A stretch of 64,000 nt of DNA from Oscillospiraceae bacterium (GCA_015064735.1 SVRP01000010.1:19514-83513); one strand, 5' to 3'; positions 35,889 to 45,898 are shown, counted from the first letter of the stretch. The notes: generated from the letters alone by a model not told the origin. A program made the numbers and translations.

Positions 35889-36478
35889 GCACGAACTTGT
35901 TCGTGCCACGGAGCGTAGCGGAGTATAAAGGCAGAAGCGCGTCCCCCAAAAAACGCGTTTCTCCTTTGTTAACTTTTCTCTTTGCGCCTCTTGGGTCAAA
36001 GAGAAAAGTGGCTAAGGATAACGCAGAACGCAAGATGCTATGTGCTAAATTAGGACGCAAATCTAACCTTAGCATTCCCCAGCGGGGAAGGTGGATGCCA
36101 CGTAGCGCAGCGGAGTAGGCAGACGGATGAGGAGGGTTGTGGGCGCAGTTTGTACCGATGTCAATATTGGCATAGCTAACATCCCGAACTAAGTAAATGC
36201 GAACAAAACCTCTCGCAGGGCTCTCCTCATCCACCACTTCGTGGTCCCCCTTCCCCGCTGGGGAAGGCTTATTTGTTAGTTACACATCGAACGGGAGGAG
36301 ACAAGCCCCTCCCCTACGGGTTTGCGGGGATTTTAAAGAAAATGCGCTGTTCCATTGATTGCACATTTCGTAACGCAAATCTAACCTTAGCCTTCCCTTG
36401 TTAGGGAAGGTGGCAAAACCTTTAGGTTTTGACGGATGAGTAGTCCATTGCGCAATCTAACCTTAGCCCCCCTACGCC
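35889..36478. repeat. Patch of palindromic intergenic repeats
   Basis: Units beginning AACCTTAGCCTTCCCC (or close variants) lie at 36064-36141, 36218-36270 (inverted), 36372-36443 and 36450-36476, some ending GACGGATGAGGAGG. Related units are GCACGAAC/GTTCGTGC at 35889 and the CCACGGAGCGTAGCGGAG block. A GGGAGGAG/CTCCCCTAC unit is at 36290-36320. No gene is visible between 35800 and 36700; short open frames here are not credible. Confidence 0.75.
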
Positions 36479-36721
36479 TTGATTTTGCCCGAGCGTGTTT
36501 TCCAAACGTTTCTTCGCTCTGGTTTTTTCCCGACTTGCCGTTTTCTGTCCTGTTAACACCCAAAATATTTAATAAAATGAAAACAATTTTAAAAAAGTGT
36601 AGAAATCCGTAAAAAACTATGCTATAATATATAATTGTATAAGTATGCTTTCGTAGTTTACCCATTTTCGATCAATTACGGTAAAAGCATCATAACAGCA
36701 CTACCCCGAAAGGAAAAAAAT

Positions 36722-39148
36722 ATGCCAAGATACATAGAAAAAATAGAAAAACATACAGTTCCCGTAATCGCACTGCGCGGCGCCGTGGCTTTCCCATCAG
36801 TGTCTCTCAGTTTTGAGATCGAGGACGAAATCTGCATAAAAGCCGCAGAGGCGGCATTCGAAAACGATCTCCCGGTCCTTGTCTGCACGCTGAAGGACCC
36901 CGATAAAAGAGATATTGACCCCGATGCCTTTTTCAAAGTGGGTACCGTATCCAAAATCAAGCAGTCCATAAAGACTCCCGAGGGAGCTATGAGGATAATC
37001 ACCGAGGGCTATTCGAGAGCCACCGTATCCGCATTCAGAGATATAGCGGACTATATTGCTGCAGACGTTATCTGTAAGAGTCTTTCCATGACCGACGAGG
37101 ACAGTATTCTCACCGAGGCATACTGCCGTGCCATTCTTACAGAGACCGAGCACCTCGTGTCATTTCTCCCCTCGTTGAGCAACGATATCATGAATGCGGC
37201 GCGCTCAATAAAAAATCCCGCTCTTCTTGCGGATTTCATCGCATCCAACATACTTGTAAAATATACCGACAAGCAGACCATTCTCGAAAGCTTCGATCCC
37301 ATAAAGCGTATTGAGCTTATCATTGCTCTTCTCCGAGAAGAAGCATCTCTCCTTGAGTGCGAGCTTGACATTCACAAGAGAGTACGCTCTAATCTCAACC
37401 AAAATCAAAAGGAATACTATCTGCGTGAGCAGGTAAGAGTTATTCAGGAAGAGCTTGGAGAGAGAGACGAAACCGACGAATACTACGAAAAAATAACCAA
37501 AGCAGCTCTCCCCGACGAGGTACGAGCAAAACTCCTAAAGGAAAACGAGCGTCTTGCAAAAACTCCCTTCGGCTCGGCAGAGGCTACGGTTACCCGCTCT
37601 TATATAGATACCTGCCTTGAGCTACCTTGGGGAAAGACCACCAAAGACAGGATCAACGTCTCGGCGGCAGAAAAGATACTCAACAGGGACCACGACGGTC
37701 TTGAGAAGGTAAAGGAAAGAATTCTTGAATTTCTTGCTGTCAAGCAGCTCAATCCCTCTCTCGGAAATCAGATACTCTGTCTCGTTGGACCTCCCGGTGT
37801 AGGCAAGACCTCTATCGGCGCGTCTATCGCAAAAGCAATGAACAGAAATTACGTAAGAGTATCTCTCGGCGGTGTACGCGACGAAGCCGACATCCGAGGA
37901 CACAGAAAGACCTATATCGGAGCCATGCCCGGTAGAATAATCACCGCTCTCACTCAGGCAGGCTCGTCCAATCCCCTTATTCTTCTTGACGAGATCGATA
38001 AGGTAACGAGAGATGCGCACGGAGACCCCGCTTCCGCTTTGCTTGAGGTTCTTGATCCCGAGCAGAATAAGTATTTCAGAGACCATTTTATAGAGCTTCC
38101 CTTCGATCTTTCCGACTGTCTCTTTATAGCAACGGCAAACACACTTGACACCGTTCCCCGTCCCCTTCTCGACAGAATGGAGATAATAGAGCTTAAGACA
38201 TACACGAAGAATGAAAAGCTCTCCATAGCGAAAAATCACCTTATCCCCAAGCAGCTCAAGCGCCACGGGCTCAACAGGCGCATGCTTGATATATCCGACG
38301 GAGCGATCCTTGAGATAACCGATTACTATACCCGTGAGGCAGGAGTCCGCAATCTTGAGCGAGCAATAGCAGACCTTTGCCGAAAAGCGGCAAAAATTAT
38401 TGTTGAAAATCCCGAAACCAAAAAGGTCCGCATAACCGAAAAGAATATTTCGGAATTTCTCGGCGCGCGTAAAATGCGTCCCGAAAAAATATCCGATTTC
38501 GATGAGGTCGGTATTGTCAACGGTCTTGCATACACAGCGGCAGGCGGAGACCTTCTCAAGGTTGAGGTAGCAATACTTGAGGGCACGGGAAAGCTCGAGC
38601 TTACAGGCTCTCTTGGCGACGTGATGAAGGAATCGGCTCATATCGCAGTAAGCTACGTGCGTTCTATTGCAACCGAATACGGGATCTCCACCGAATTCTA
38701 CAAGAGCAAGGATATACATATCCATTTCCCCGAGGGCGCGGTTCCCAAGGACGGTCCATCTGCGGGAGTAACCATGGTAACGGCAATAGTAAGCGCACTT
38801 ACACACAGAGCAGTGCGCAGAGATATCGCCATGACGGGTGAGGTTTCTCTGCGAGGTAACGTGCTTCCCATTGGCGGTCTTAAGGAAAAGACCATGGCGG
38901 CATACACCGCAGGCGTTAGCACGGTATTTATTCCCGAGGACAATATGAAGGACCTTGATGACATAGATACCGAGGCAAGAAATAACCTTAACTTTGTTCC
39001 CGTAAGAAAGGTAACCGATATACTCGGTGCCGTTCTTGCAGAGCCCGAAATCCTTACAGCCCCCAAGGCTAAAAAGACAGAGGAAGAACTTCCCGAAATA
39101 ATACCGAATACAAAGCAGATACACAGACCTTTGGCATCGGTAAGATAA
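36722..39148 (+). CDS. lon: ATP-dependent Lon protease
   Basis: About 808 residues: LON substrate-binding domain (from VPVIALRGAVAFP), coiled helical region, AAA+ module with GPPGVGKTS near residue 355 and ILLDEIDK, and the protease domain with catalytic Ser in KDGPSAGVT (near 680) and Lys in GGLKEKTMAAY (near 722). It degrades misfolded and regulatory proteins in the cytoplasm. ATG 36722 follows GAAAGGA; an in-frame start at 36635 lies upstream of that site. A TATAAT at 36623-36628 is a likely -10. First gene of a housekeeping run. Confidence 0.97.
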   Translation: MPRYIEKIEKHTVPVIALRGAVAFPSVSLSFEIEDEICIKAAEAAFENDLPVLVCTLKDPDKRDIDPDAFFKVGTVSKIKQSIKTPEGAMRIITEGYSRATVSAFRDIADYIAADVICKSLSMTDEDSILTEAYCRAILTETEHLVSFLPSLSNDIMNAARSIKNPALLADFIASNILVKYTDKQTILESFDPIKRIELIIALLREEASLLECELDIHKRVRSNLNQNQKEYYLREQVRVIQEELGERDETDEYYEKITKAALPDEVRAKLLKENERLAKTPFGSAEATVTRSYIDTCLELPWGKTTKDRINVSAAEKILNRDHDGLEKVKERILEFLAVKQLNPSLGNQILCLVGPPGVGKTSIGASIAKAMNRNYVRVSLGGVRDEADIRGHRKTYIGAMPGRIITALTQAGSSNPLILLDEIDKVTRDAHGDPASALLEVLDPEQNKYFRDHFIELPFDLSDCLFIATANTLDTVPRPLLDRMEIIELKTYTKNEKLSIAKNHLIPKQLKRHGLNRRMLDISDGAILEITDYYTREAGVRNLERAIADLCRKAAKIIVENPETKKVRITEKNISEFLGARKMRPEKISDFDEVGIVNGLAYTAAGGDLLKVEVAILEGTGKLELTGSLGDVMKESAHIAVSYVRSIATEYGISTEFYKSKDIHIHFPEGAVPKDGPSAGVTMVTAIVSALTHRAVRRDIAMTGEVSLRGNVLPIGGLKEKTMAAYTAGVSTVFIPEDNMKDLDDIDTEARNNLNFVPVRKVTDILGAVLAEPEILTAPKAKKTEEELPEIIPNTKQIHRPLASVR

Positions 39149-39158
39149 CGAGGCATAT

Positions 39159-39758
39159 ATGGCACTTAACACTCAAAAGGTATCCCTAAAAATGAGCGCG
39201 GGCTTTCCCGAGCAGTTTCCCAAGGACCCCTTGGCGCAGGTCGCCTTTTCGGGGCGTTCAAACGTGGGAAAAAGCTCGCTTATAAACTCTCTGTTGGGCA
39301 GAAAGAGTCTTGCGAGAGTAAGCTCCGCCCCCGGTAAAACTATCACCATAAACTTTTACGATATAGACGGCAAGCTTTATCTCGTTGACCTTCCCGGATA
39401 CGGATTTGCAAAGAGGAATCCCGAGGACAAGAAAAAATGGTCGGCTCTTACCGACGGGTATTTTACCAGAAACAAAAACATAGACCGTCTTTCTCTTGTG
39501 GTTCAGCTCATTGACAGCCGAATGGCTCCCACCGATGACGACGAAATGATGCTTGAATTTCTGAGTCAGTCCGGACTTCCTTATATGGTCGTCGCAACTA
39601 AGACCGACAAGCTCAACGCTACCGAGAGAAAGAAAAATCTTGAAGCGCTCGGAAGCCATCCCCTAATAAAGGACGTTCCCTTGGTTCCCTTTTCTTCACT
39701 TAAGGGAGAGGGCAAGGACGAGCTCTGGAAGCAGATATTCAAATATACGAGGATTTAA
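39159..39758 (+). CDS. engB: Ribosome-biogenesis GTPase EngB/YsxC
   Basis: 199 residues. G1 is GRSNVGKSS (about 32-40), G3 is DLPGYGFAK and G4 is ATKTDK, the EngB pattern. It acts in assembly of the 50S subunit. Placement straight after lon is common in Clostridia. An AGGC site precedes the ATG, and the next gene starts three bases after the stop. Confidence 0.96.
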   Translation: MALNTQKVSLKMSAGFPEQFPKDPLAQVAFSGRSNVGKSSLINSLLGRKSLARVSSAPGKTITINFYDIDGKLYLVDLPGYGFAKRNPEDKKKWSALTDGYFTRNKNIDRLSLVVQLIDSRMAPTDDDEMMLEFLSQSGLPYMVVATKTDKLNATERKKNLEALGSHPLIKDVPLVPFSSLKGEGKDELWKQIFKYTRI

Positions 39759-39761
39759 TAA

Positions 39762-40400
39762 ATGACACGGTTGATATTGCTCCGACACGGGCAAAGCGAG
39801 GCAAACAAACATAAGGTCTTTTCGGGTCAGGTGGATTTTCCTCTTACCGATCTTGGCATTTTGCAGGCAGAGCTTGCGGCAAAGTATATTGCAAAGAACG
39901 AAAAAATCGACATTATATATTCAAGCGATCTTTCAAGAGCGTACAACACGGCTCTCCCTGTAGCAGAGGCTCTCGGTCTGACTGTAATCAAGGATAAGAC
40001 CGTCCGAGAATTCGACGTCGGTCTTTGGGTGGGAAAAACACGTGCCGAGATAGAAAAGGAATTTCCCGAAAGCTATTATGCCGATCCGTCACTTAGACAG
40101 TACCCCGGCGGAGAATACGTTCCCGACGCATTTGAAAGATCGGTAAGTAATATTTTGAGGATCGCCAATACCCATCCGGGCAAAACCGTTCTAATAGCCG
40201 CTCACGGCGGTGTAATACGGTGCTTTGACGCTTTTTCAAAGGGATACGGTAAAAACCAATTCGGTAATTCGCCGATCACTCGCAACGCATCGATCAGTAT
40301 ATACGAGGTCGACGGAGAAAAGGTGACGCCCATAAAAACAGATATAACAGAGCATCTGGACGGGTCAAAAAATATACCGACAGACAAATACGTAATATAA
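39762..40400 (+). CDS. Histidine phosphatase family protein (first of a pair)
   Basis: 212 residues of the phosphoglycerate-mutase-like branch. LLRHGQSEAN holds the catalytic His and Arg, YSSDLSRAYNTA follows, and IAAHGGVIR carries the second His. Such proteins are phosphatases for small metabolites or, rarely, mutases; this one may act on a sugar phosphate or nucleotide. The next gene is a clear paralogue and both lie in the same operon. Confidence 0.88.
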   Translation: MTRLILLRHGQSEANKHKVFSGQVDFPLTDLGILQAELAAKYIAKNEKIDIIYSSDLSRAYNTALPVAEALGLTVIKDKTVREFDVGLWVGKTRAEIEKEFPESYYADPSLRQYPGGEYVPDAFERSVSNILRIANTHPGKTVLIAAHGGVIRCFDAFSKGYGKNQFGNSPITRNASISIYEVDGEKVTPIKTDITEHLDGSKNIPTDKYVI

Positions 40401-40409
40401 GAGGACAAA

Positions 40410-41057
40410 ATGACAAGGGTAATTATAGTAAGGCACGGTCAGAGCGAGGCTAATGCCAATATGATATTTGCGGGACATTCGGATTTTCCGTTGACCGAAT
40501 TCGGGCATAAGCAAGCAAAGTGCGTCGGCGAATATCTCGCAAGGAACGAGAAGATAGACGCTATATATTCAAGCGATCTCAAAAGAGCTTACTTTACGGC
40601 AGTCCCCGCATCCGAGCTTCTGGGCTTGGAAATAATCAAGGACACCCGTCTGCGCGAGGTGTATGCGGGCCTTTGGGAAAGCCAACCTACCGACTATATC
40701 GAAAAGAACTTCCCCGAGGATTTCAACTGCTGGAGAGAGGATTTTTCCCACGTGCGCTGTACCGGCGGAGAATCTATAATCGAGGTCTATAACAGAATAG
40801 TTCCCGCCATTTGCGAAATATCCGAGAAAAACGACGGAAAAACGGTGCTTATAACCACACACGCAACCGTAATCCGCTCCTTTAACGCATACGCAGTGGG
40901 ACTTCCCTGCGACAGAACTGCAGAGGCACCAGCCGTTCTTAACGCATCCGTAAATATTTTCGAAATGGAGGGCAGTAAGGTAATATCTTCTGTCTTCAAT
41001 ATCACCGAGCATCTCGGAGACATGGTTTCAAAGGTGCCCACAAAATTCAACGCATAG
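40410..41057 (+). CDS. Histidine phosphatase family protein (second of a pair)
   Basis: 215 residues, closely matching the preceding gene in order and motif: IVRHGQSEANAN, YSSDLKRAYFTA and TTHATVIRSF. The late GGV of its partner is changed to ATV, so the pair may have split their substrates. AGAGGA precedes the ATG. The duplication is followed by lysA, and the pair has no obvious link with that gene. Confidence 0.86.
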   Translation: MTRVIIVRHGQSEANANMIFAGHSDFPLTEFGHKQAKCVGEYLARNEKIDAIYSSDLKRAYFTAVPASELLGLEIIKDTRLREVYAGLWESQPTDYIEKNFPEDFNCWREDFSHVRCTGGESIIEVYNRIVPAICEISEKNDGKTVLITTHATVIRSFNAYAVGLPCDRTAEAPAVLNASVNIFEMEGSKVISSVFNITEHLGDMVSKVPTKFNA

Positions 41058-41095
41058 CCAAAAGAGAACACATTTGGCTAAAAAAGAGGTTTAAA

Positions 41096-42397
41096 ATGAT
41101 TCTTTACGAGCATCTGAATACAAACGATAAAGGAAATCTTACAATAGGCGGACTTGATACCGTAGACCTTGCAAGGGAATTCGGAACTCCCGCTTATATA
41201 ATCGACGAAAACGTAGTCCGAAAGAACTGCCGCATCTACAAAAATGCCGCAATTAAATACTTCGGTGAGGATGCGCTCCCCCTTTACGCATCCAAGGCGC
41301 TTTGCTTTACCGAAATGTACAAAATTGCCGCAGAGGAGGGTCTCGGTATCGACTGCGTGTCGGGCGGAGAGCTCTACACGGCAAAAAAAGCGGGCTTCCC
41401 TGCCGAGCGCATATATTTTCACGGCAACAATAAGACCGACAGAGATATTTGCGACGCTATGGATATGGGCGTCGGCACCTTCGTGGTTGACAACTGCGAC
41501 GAGCTTTACGCTGTTTCCAAAGAAGCGGTAAAGCGCGACACAGTTCAGAACATCCTTCTTCGAATCACCCCCGGCATCGACCCCCACACTCACAAGGCAA
41601 TAGTTACGGGAAGCGTCGATTCGAAGTTCGGCTCGGCTATCGAAACGGGCCAGGCAATGGATATAGTCAAAAAAGCAATTGCCGCAAAGGGAGTAAATCT
41701 TATAGGTCTGCACTGCCATATCGGTTCTCAGATTTTTGATATAGAGCCCTTCTCGGATGCCGCAAATATAATGGCTCGCTTTATCGCGCAAATTAAGGAA
41801 GAATGCAATTACGAGATCGACGTGCTCAATCTCGGAGGCGGACTCGGAGTTCGTTATACCGAGTATGACAGAGAAATAGATTATGAAAAATCCATAAAGG
41901 ATATTGCGACAGTGGTAACCGAGTACTGTAAGAATAACGGCATAAAGATGCCCAAAGTAATTCTTGAGCCCGGGCGCTCCCTTGTAGCGGCGGCGGGAAT
42001 CACCCTTTATACCGTAGGCGGAGTAAAGGAGATACCCGGATTTAAGAATTATATTTCCGTAGACGGCGGTATGCCGGACAACCCAAGATATGCCCTTTAT
42101 CAGTCAACCTACACGGCACTTATTGCCAACAGAGCAACAGAGGCTCGCGATTACAGAGCGACGGTTGCGGGCAGATGCTGTGAGTCGGGAGACCTTATTG
42201 GCGAAAATATGGAAATCCAAAAAGCGCAAAGAGGGGACATTCTTGCAGTCCTCGTTACGGGCGCCTATAATTACTCCATGGCATCCAATTACAACCGTAT
42301 CCCACGTCCCCCTGTAATTCTCATAAAGGACGGTAAGGCAAGAATTGCCGTAAAGAGAGAAACCTACGAGGATATAGTAAGAAACGACGTTCTTTGA
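41096..42397 (+). CDS. lysA: Diaminopimelate decarboxylase
   Basis: 433 residues of the fold-III PLP decarboxylases. YASKALCF has the PLP lysine, HCHIGSQIFD the His, LNLGGGLGVRY and EPGRSLVAAAG bind phosphate, and CCESGD supplies the conserved Cys. It makes L-lysine from meso-diaminopimelate. It stands alone among housekeeping genes without other lysine genes. AAGAGG precedes the ATG. Confidence 0.94.
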   Translation: MILYEHLNTNDKGNLTIGGLDTVDLAREFGTPAYIIDENVVRKNCRIYKNAAIKYFGEDALPLYASKALCFTEMYKIAAEEGLGIDCVSGGELYTAKKAGFPAERIYFHGNNKTDRDICDAMDMGVGTFVVDNCDELYAVSKEAVKRDTVQNILLRITPGIDPHTHKAIVTGSVDSKFGSAIETGQAMDIVKKAIAAKGVNLIGLHCHIGSQIFDIEPFSDAANIMARFIAQIKEECNYEIDVLNLGGGLGVRYTEYDREIDYEKSIKDIATVVTEYCKNNGIKMPKVILEPGRSLVAAAGITLYTVGGVKEIPGFKNYISVDGGMPDNPRYALYQSTYTALIANRATEARDYRATVAGRCCESGDLIGENMEIQKAQRGDILAVLVTGAYNYSMASNYNRIPRPPVILIKDGKARIAVKRETYEDIVRNDVL

Positions 42398-42436
42398 TCC
42401 TTCATCACCGTAAAATAAAAATTAACGGAGAAATTT

Positions 42437-43135
42437 ATGCTTTCACATCTTCTGATAGACAGAGGAGATATACGTTCTTATGTTATAGGCCTTCTTCTGT
42501 CCTTACCAATAGTTCTTCTCGCCCTTTCGGTACACGAAACAGCCCACGGTTTTGCGGCATATAAGCTCGGAGACCCCACGGCGAGAAGCTACGGCAGACT
42601 CACCCTCAATCCACTAAAGCACCTTGACCCTATCGGTACCGTGTGTATGCTTCTGTTTGGATTCGGTTGGGCAAGACCCGTGCCGATAAATTCAAGATAT
42701 TTCAAAAAGCCGAGACGCGATATGGCAATCACGGCTCTGGCGGGCCCCGTTTCAAACCTTTTAATGGCTCTCATATTCGGATTGCTATTCAACGTATGGC
42801 TCTACCTTATGCTTGAGGTGATCCCCTTCAATTCCGCATTGGCTGTGGATATGGCTTGGTATTTTTACGTTTTCCTTTACTACGGAGTTTCTCTCAACGT
42901 AACCCTTGCCGTATTTAATCTTCTGCCTGTCCCCCCCCTTGACGGCTCGCGTATAGTAAGTGCCTTTCTTCCACCTAAGGCAGCCTACGCTTACATTAAA
43001 TACGAGAGGATCATTTCCCTCGTTCTCATGGTAGCTCTCTTTGTGGGAGTGCTCTCCCCCGTTATAAGCATTGCATCTGATTTTCTTATGGAAAAGATAT
43101 TTTACGTTACGGGATTCTGGTGGGAGCTTATATAA
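42437..43135 (+). CDS. Site-2 protease family (M50) membrane metalloprotease
   Basis: 232 residues with about five hydrophobic segments. LSVHETAHGF gives the zinc-binding HExxH in the first half, and FNLLPVPPLDGSRI gives the second zinc ligand. Members cut membrane-embedded regulatory proteins, for example anti-sigma factors; the target is not known. It directly precedes scpA, an order often seen in Clostridia. CGGAGAAATTT precedes the ATG. Confidence 0.92.
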   Translation: MLSHLLIDRGDIRSYVIGLLLSLPIVLLALSVHETAHGFAAYKLGDPTARSYGRLTLNPLKHLDPIGTVCMLLFGFGWARPVPINSRYFKKPRRDMAITALAGPVSNLLMALIFGLLFNVWLYLMLEVIPFNSALAVDMAWYFYVFLYYGVSLNVTLAVFNLLPVPPLDGSRIVSAFLPPKAAYAYIKYERIISLVLMVALFVGVLSPVISIASDFLMEKIFYVTGFWWELI

Positions 43136-43171
43136 TTCAATTTAAAAATCTACATCTTTTTGAGGGTAATT

Positions 43172-43960
43172 ATGGAAGCTATAAATTACCGTCTCGATCA
43201 GTTTGAGGGTCCCCTTGACCTGCTCCTGACGCTTATTCAAAAAAACAAAGTGAATATAAGCGATATCCCCATTTCCCTCATTTGCGACCAATATATGGAG
43301 TATCTGGAAAAAGCTGAGGAGCTTGATATGGAGATCGCCTCGGAGTTCCTTGTAATGGCAAGCCACCTTATGCTCATAAAGAGTAAGATGTTGCTTCCTC
43401 GCCCCGATGACGAGACTAAAGACCCCCGCGCAGAGCTTACAGATGCCCTGCTTCGCTTCCAGCAAGCCAAGGAAGCCGTGGCAAAGCTCTCTCCCATGTA
43501 CGCTTACTACAGCGGAAGAATGGTCAAGGATACCGACGAGATTTCGGTAGACAAAACCTACGTTCACGATCAGGACGTTACGGCACTCTGCGCCGCTGTA
43601 AGGCGGATAATTGCATATAACAATGCGCTGGAAAAGGCGGCGAACACAGCCTTTACCCCCATGATAAGCAAGCCTATCATTCCCGTTGAGATAAAGATAG
43701 TATCAATACTTAAGACAATAGAAAAAAACGGCGCAGCAAGTCTTGAGGAGCTTCTTATAAGCGAAGCAACTCTTCCCGATGCCATAGCGTCGTTTCTCGG
43801 AGTCCTTGAGCTTATCAAGGTACGCAAGCTTCTTGTAGCCGACGATATAGACGAGGAAAACGCACTGCTGAACGCAAACACAAGATTTATCCTCAACACC
43901 GACGACTCCACGGTGGAGGAAAGTGAATATTATACAAAGGAAGAGGTCGCCGGCGACTGA
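43172..43960 (+). CDS. scpA: Segregation and condensation protein A
   Basis: About 262 residues. INYRLDQFEGPLDLLLTLIQ is diagnostic of the kleisin ScpA, and ASEFLVMASHLMLIKSKMLLP follows. It bridges SMC heads with ScpB during chromosome condensation. The ATG at 43172 follows TGAGGG; the TTG at 43160 would place that site inside the gene. scpB begins after it. Confidence 0.96.
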   Translation: MEAINYRLDQFEGPLDLLLTLIQKNKVNISDIPISLICDQYMEYLEKAEELDMEIASEFLVMASHLMLIKSKMLLPRPDDETKDPRAELTDALLRFQQAKEAVAKLSPMYAYYSGRMVKDTDEISVDKTYVHDQDVTALCAAVRRIIAYNNALEKAANTAFTPMISKPIIPVEIKIVSILKTIEKNGAASLEELLISEATLPDAIASFLGVLELIKVRKLLVADDIDEENALLNANTRFILNTDDSTVEESEYYTKEEVAGD

Positions 43961-43970
43961 CGTGAAAATT

Positions 43971-44618
43971 ATGGAAGAAAAAAATCTCCAAATAGACGGA
44001 CTTAAAAATATAGAGGGCGCAATAGAGGCTATTCTCTACGCGGCGGGCTACCCCGTGAAATACGCAAAAATAGCCGAGGTCCTCGGTCTTGACGTAAGAA
44101 ACACAAAGAAAATAATCGAACACATGAGTGAGGAATTCAACAGCGAAAAATCCAAGAGAGGAATAAATCTTCTTGTTTTCGAGGAGACCTGTCAGTTCTG
44201 CACCAAGGAGCAGTATGCTCCGTACATAAGAGAGGCTCTCGGCATACGCAGAGGAGGAAACCTCTCGGCTTCGTCTATGGAAGTACTTGCGGTGGTAGCA
44301 TACAATCAACCCGTAACCCGTTCCTTTGTGGATCAGGTAAGAGGTGTTGACAGCTCATACGCATTTAATTCTCTTATTGATAAAGCCCTTATAGAAGCCT
44401 GCGGCAGACTTGATGCCCCGGGCAGACCTATGCTTTATATCACTACCGAAAAGTTTCTGAGAGTTTTCGGTATAAATTCTCTGTCCGAGCTCCCCGCCAC
44501 CGAAACAATGCTTCCTCCTAAAGAAGAAACACCCGTTATTGCCACGGACTCAGAGGACGATGAGGGCGGCGAGGTAAGTATAGAAGAAGCTGAGCGCGAG
44601 ACGGCAGATGCTGAATAA
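43971..44618 (+). CDS. scpB: Segregation and condensation protein B
   Basis: About 215 residues with two winged-helix domains: IEGAIEAILYAAGYPV, then SASSMEVLAVVAYNQPVTR and GRLDAPGRPMLYITT. It forms the condensin complex with ScpA and SMC. The start is uncertain: ATG 43971 and GTG 43962 lack a clear ribosome site, while GTG 43923 has GGAGG only three bases away and overlaps scpA by 38 bases. The acidic C-terminal tail is long. Confidence 0.94.
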   Translation: MEEKNLQIDGLKNIEGAIEAILYAAGYPVKYAKIAEVLGLDVRNTKKIIEHMSEEFNSEKSKRGINLLVFEETCQFCTKEQYAPYIREALGIRRGGNLSASSMEVLAVVAYNQPVTRSFVDQVRGVDSSYAFNSLIDKALIEACGRLDAPGRPMLYITTEKFLRVFGINSLSELPATETMLPPKEETPVIATDSEDDEGGEVSIEEAERETADAE

Positions 44619-44676
44619 AAATCCTAACGTCCAAGCATAATAAATTAATGTAGAAGCCAGAGTGAAAGGAGAGAAC

Positions 44677-45411
44677 ATGTCAGTACTTTTAATAATCGGC
44701 ATAGTAGTTTTGTCGCTTATGCTGCTCGTTGCATTTCTGCTTTCTCTCCGGGGCACTCTTAATATAAAATACAACGGAGAGCTGTTCATATCCTTGCGTG
44801 TTCTTTTCGTTAAGATAAGGCTTTATCCCAAAAAGGACAAAAAAAGAAGAAGACAGTCTATGAGCGCGAGAGAGGCAAAGCGAATCCGAAGGGCGGTTCG
44901 AAAACGGGCGCTTAAGGAAAAAGAACGCGAGCTTGAACGTAAGCGAGAGAAGGCTATAGCCAAGGCTAAGAAGAAAGAGGAACAAAAGAAAAAGACGGTA
45001 TCCGAAAAGATAAGCGACGGAGTTGAAACCGTAAAGCTTATTGCCGATTTAGCCACGGGGGCTGTAAAACGGTTCACAAAGCGCATAAAAGTGAAAATAA
45101 CAAGGCTGAAAATAACCGTGGCATCCTCCGAAGCATCGAAAACCGCCATAGCCTACGGCGCAATAGTGGAAACGGTAAACACGCTTTTGCCCGTAATGAC
45201 CGAATCAAAAAATTTCAAAATGCCCCCAAGAGAGGATCTCGACGTGGTCGCCGACTTCACCTCGCAGACCCCCGAATTTGACATAGACATTTCCCTTTCC
45301 CTGCGGGCATGGCATGTCCTTGACATTGCCCTCGGAGCATTGCTTAAGGGGCTTCCCCGCCTTAAAAAGCGCAATCAAAAGAAAGCAACAGCAGGACATA
45401 AGGTCAAATAA
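44677..45411 (+). CDS. DUF2953-family membrane protein
   Basis: About 244 residues. One N-terminal membrane helix, a basic Lys/Arg-rich and helical stretch (about 55-110), then a domain with LKITVASSEASKTAIAYGAIVETVN typical of DUF2953. The family is regularly found next to ytfJ and scpB in spore formers. The function is unknown but is probably linked to sporulation. The ATG follows AAAGGAG; the GTG at 44662 lies upstream of that site. Confidence 0.85.
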   Translation: MSVLLIIGIVVLSLMLLVAFLLSLRGTLNIKYNGELFISLRVLFVKIRLYPKKDKKRRRQSMSAREAKRIRRAVRKRALKEKERELERKREKAIAKAKKKEEQKKKTVSEKISDGVETVKLIADLATGAVKRFTKRIKVKITRLKITVASSEASKTAIAYGAIVETVNTLLPVMTESKNFKMPPREDLDVVADFTSQTPEFDIDISLSLRAWHVLDIALGALLKGLPRLKKRNQKKATAGHKVK

Positions 45412-45472
45412 TTGAAAATTGAAAATATAAAAATATAAAAATATATGCGTAATAAAGAAAGGAATTTCAATT

Positions 45473-45898
45473 ATGGCAAACGAAAACAAAATTCCGGAAA
45501 TAATCCGCTCCTCCATGGAGAACATCCGTTCCCTCGTGGACGCAAACACCGTAATCGGTAACCCTATCGTTACCTCTGCCGATATCACCATTATTCCGAT
45601 TTCCAAGGTTACCGTCGGAATAGCTTCGGGCGGTATTGACTATAACCCCAAAAAGGAAGCTCAGCCCCGTCCTCAGAACTTCGGTGGTGGCGGCGGAACC
45701 GGTCTTTCGGTTTCTCCCGTAGGATTCCTTATAGTTGATCCCTCGGGCGCCGTTGATTTCATCAACGTTACCGAAAAGGGTAGCCCCGATCCTATCGATC
45801 AGGTAGCGGATATCGTAGAGAGAGTTCCCGATATTATAGGAAGAATAAAGGACCTCTTTACCTCCGGCAAGGATAACGATATCGACGAGGATTTTTAA
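45473..45898 (+). CDS. ytfJ: Sporulation protein YtfJ (GerW family)
   Basis: 141 residues. IPEIIRSSMENIRSLVDAN, TVIGNPIV and TIIPISKVTVGIASGG are typical of GerW/YtfJ, as is the Gly-rich FGGGGGTGLSVSPVGFLI segment. In Bacillus it is a spore protein needed for germination with some nutrients. It supports a spore-forming lineage. Good AAAGGA site; AT-rich GAAAATATAAAAATA repeats lie before it. Confidence 0.95.
   Translation: MANENKIPEIIRSSMENIRSLVDANTVIGNPIVTSADITIIPISKVTVGIASGGIDYNPKKEAQPRPQNFGGGGGTGLSVSPVGFLIVDPSGAVDFINVTEKGSPDPIDQVADIVERVPDIIGRIKDLFTSGKDNDIDEDF

Noticed and set aside
35599..36237. Several short frames in the infC-lon gap
   Set aside because: They lie across palindromic repeats and a structured RNA and change frame between repeat copies; no ribosome sites.
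37622..39172. 516-residue open frame on the minus strand
   Set aside because: Antisense shadow of lon; no recognisable domain and no ribosome site.
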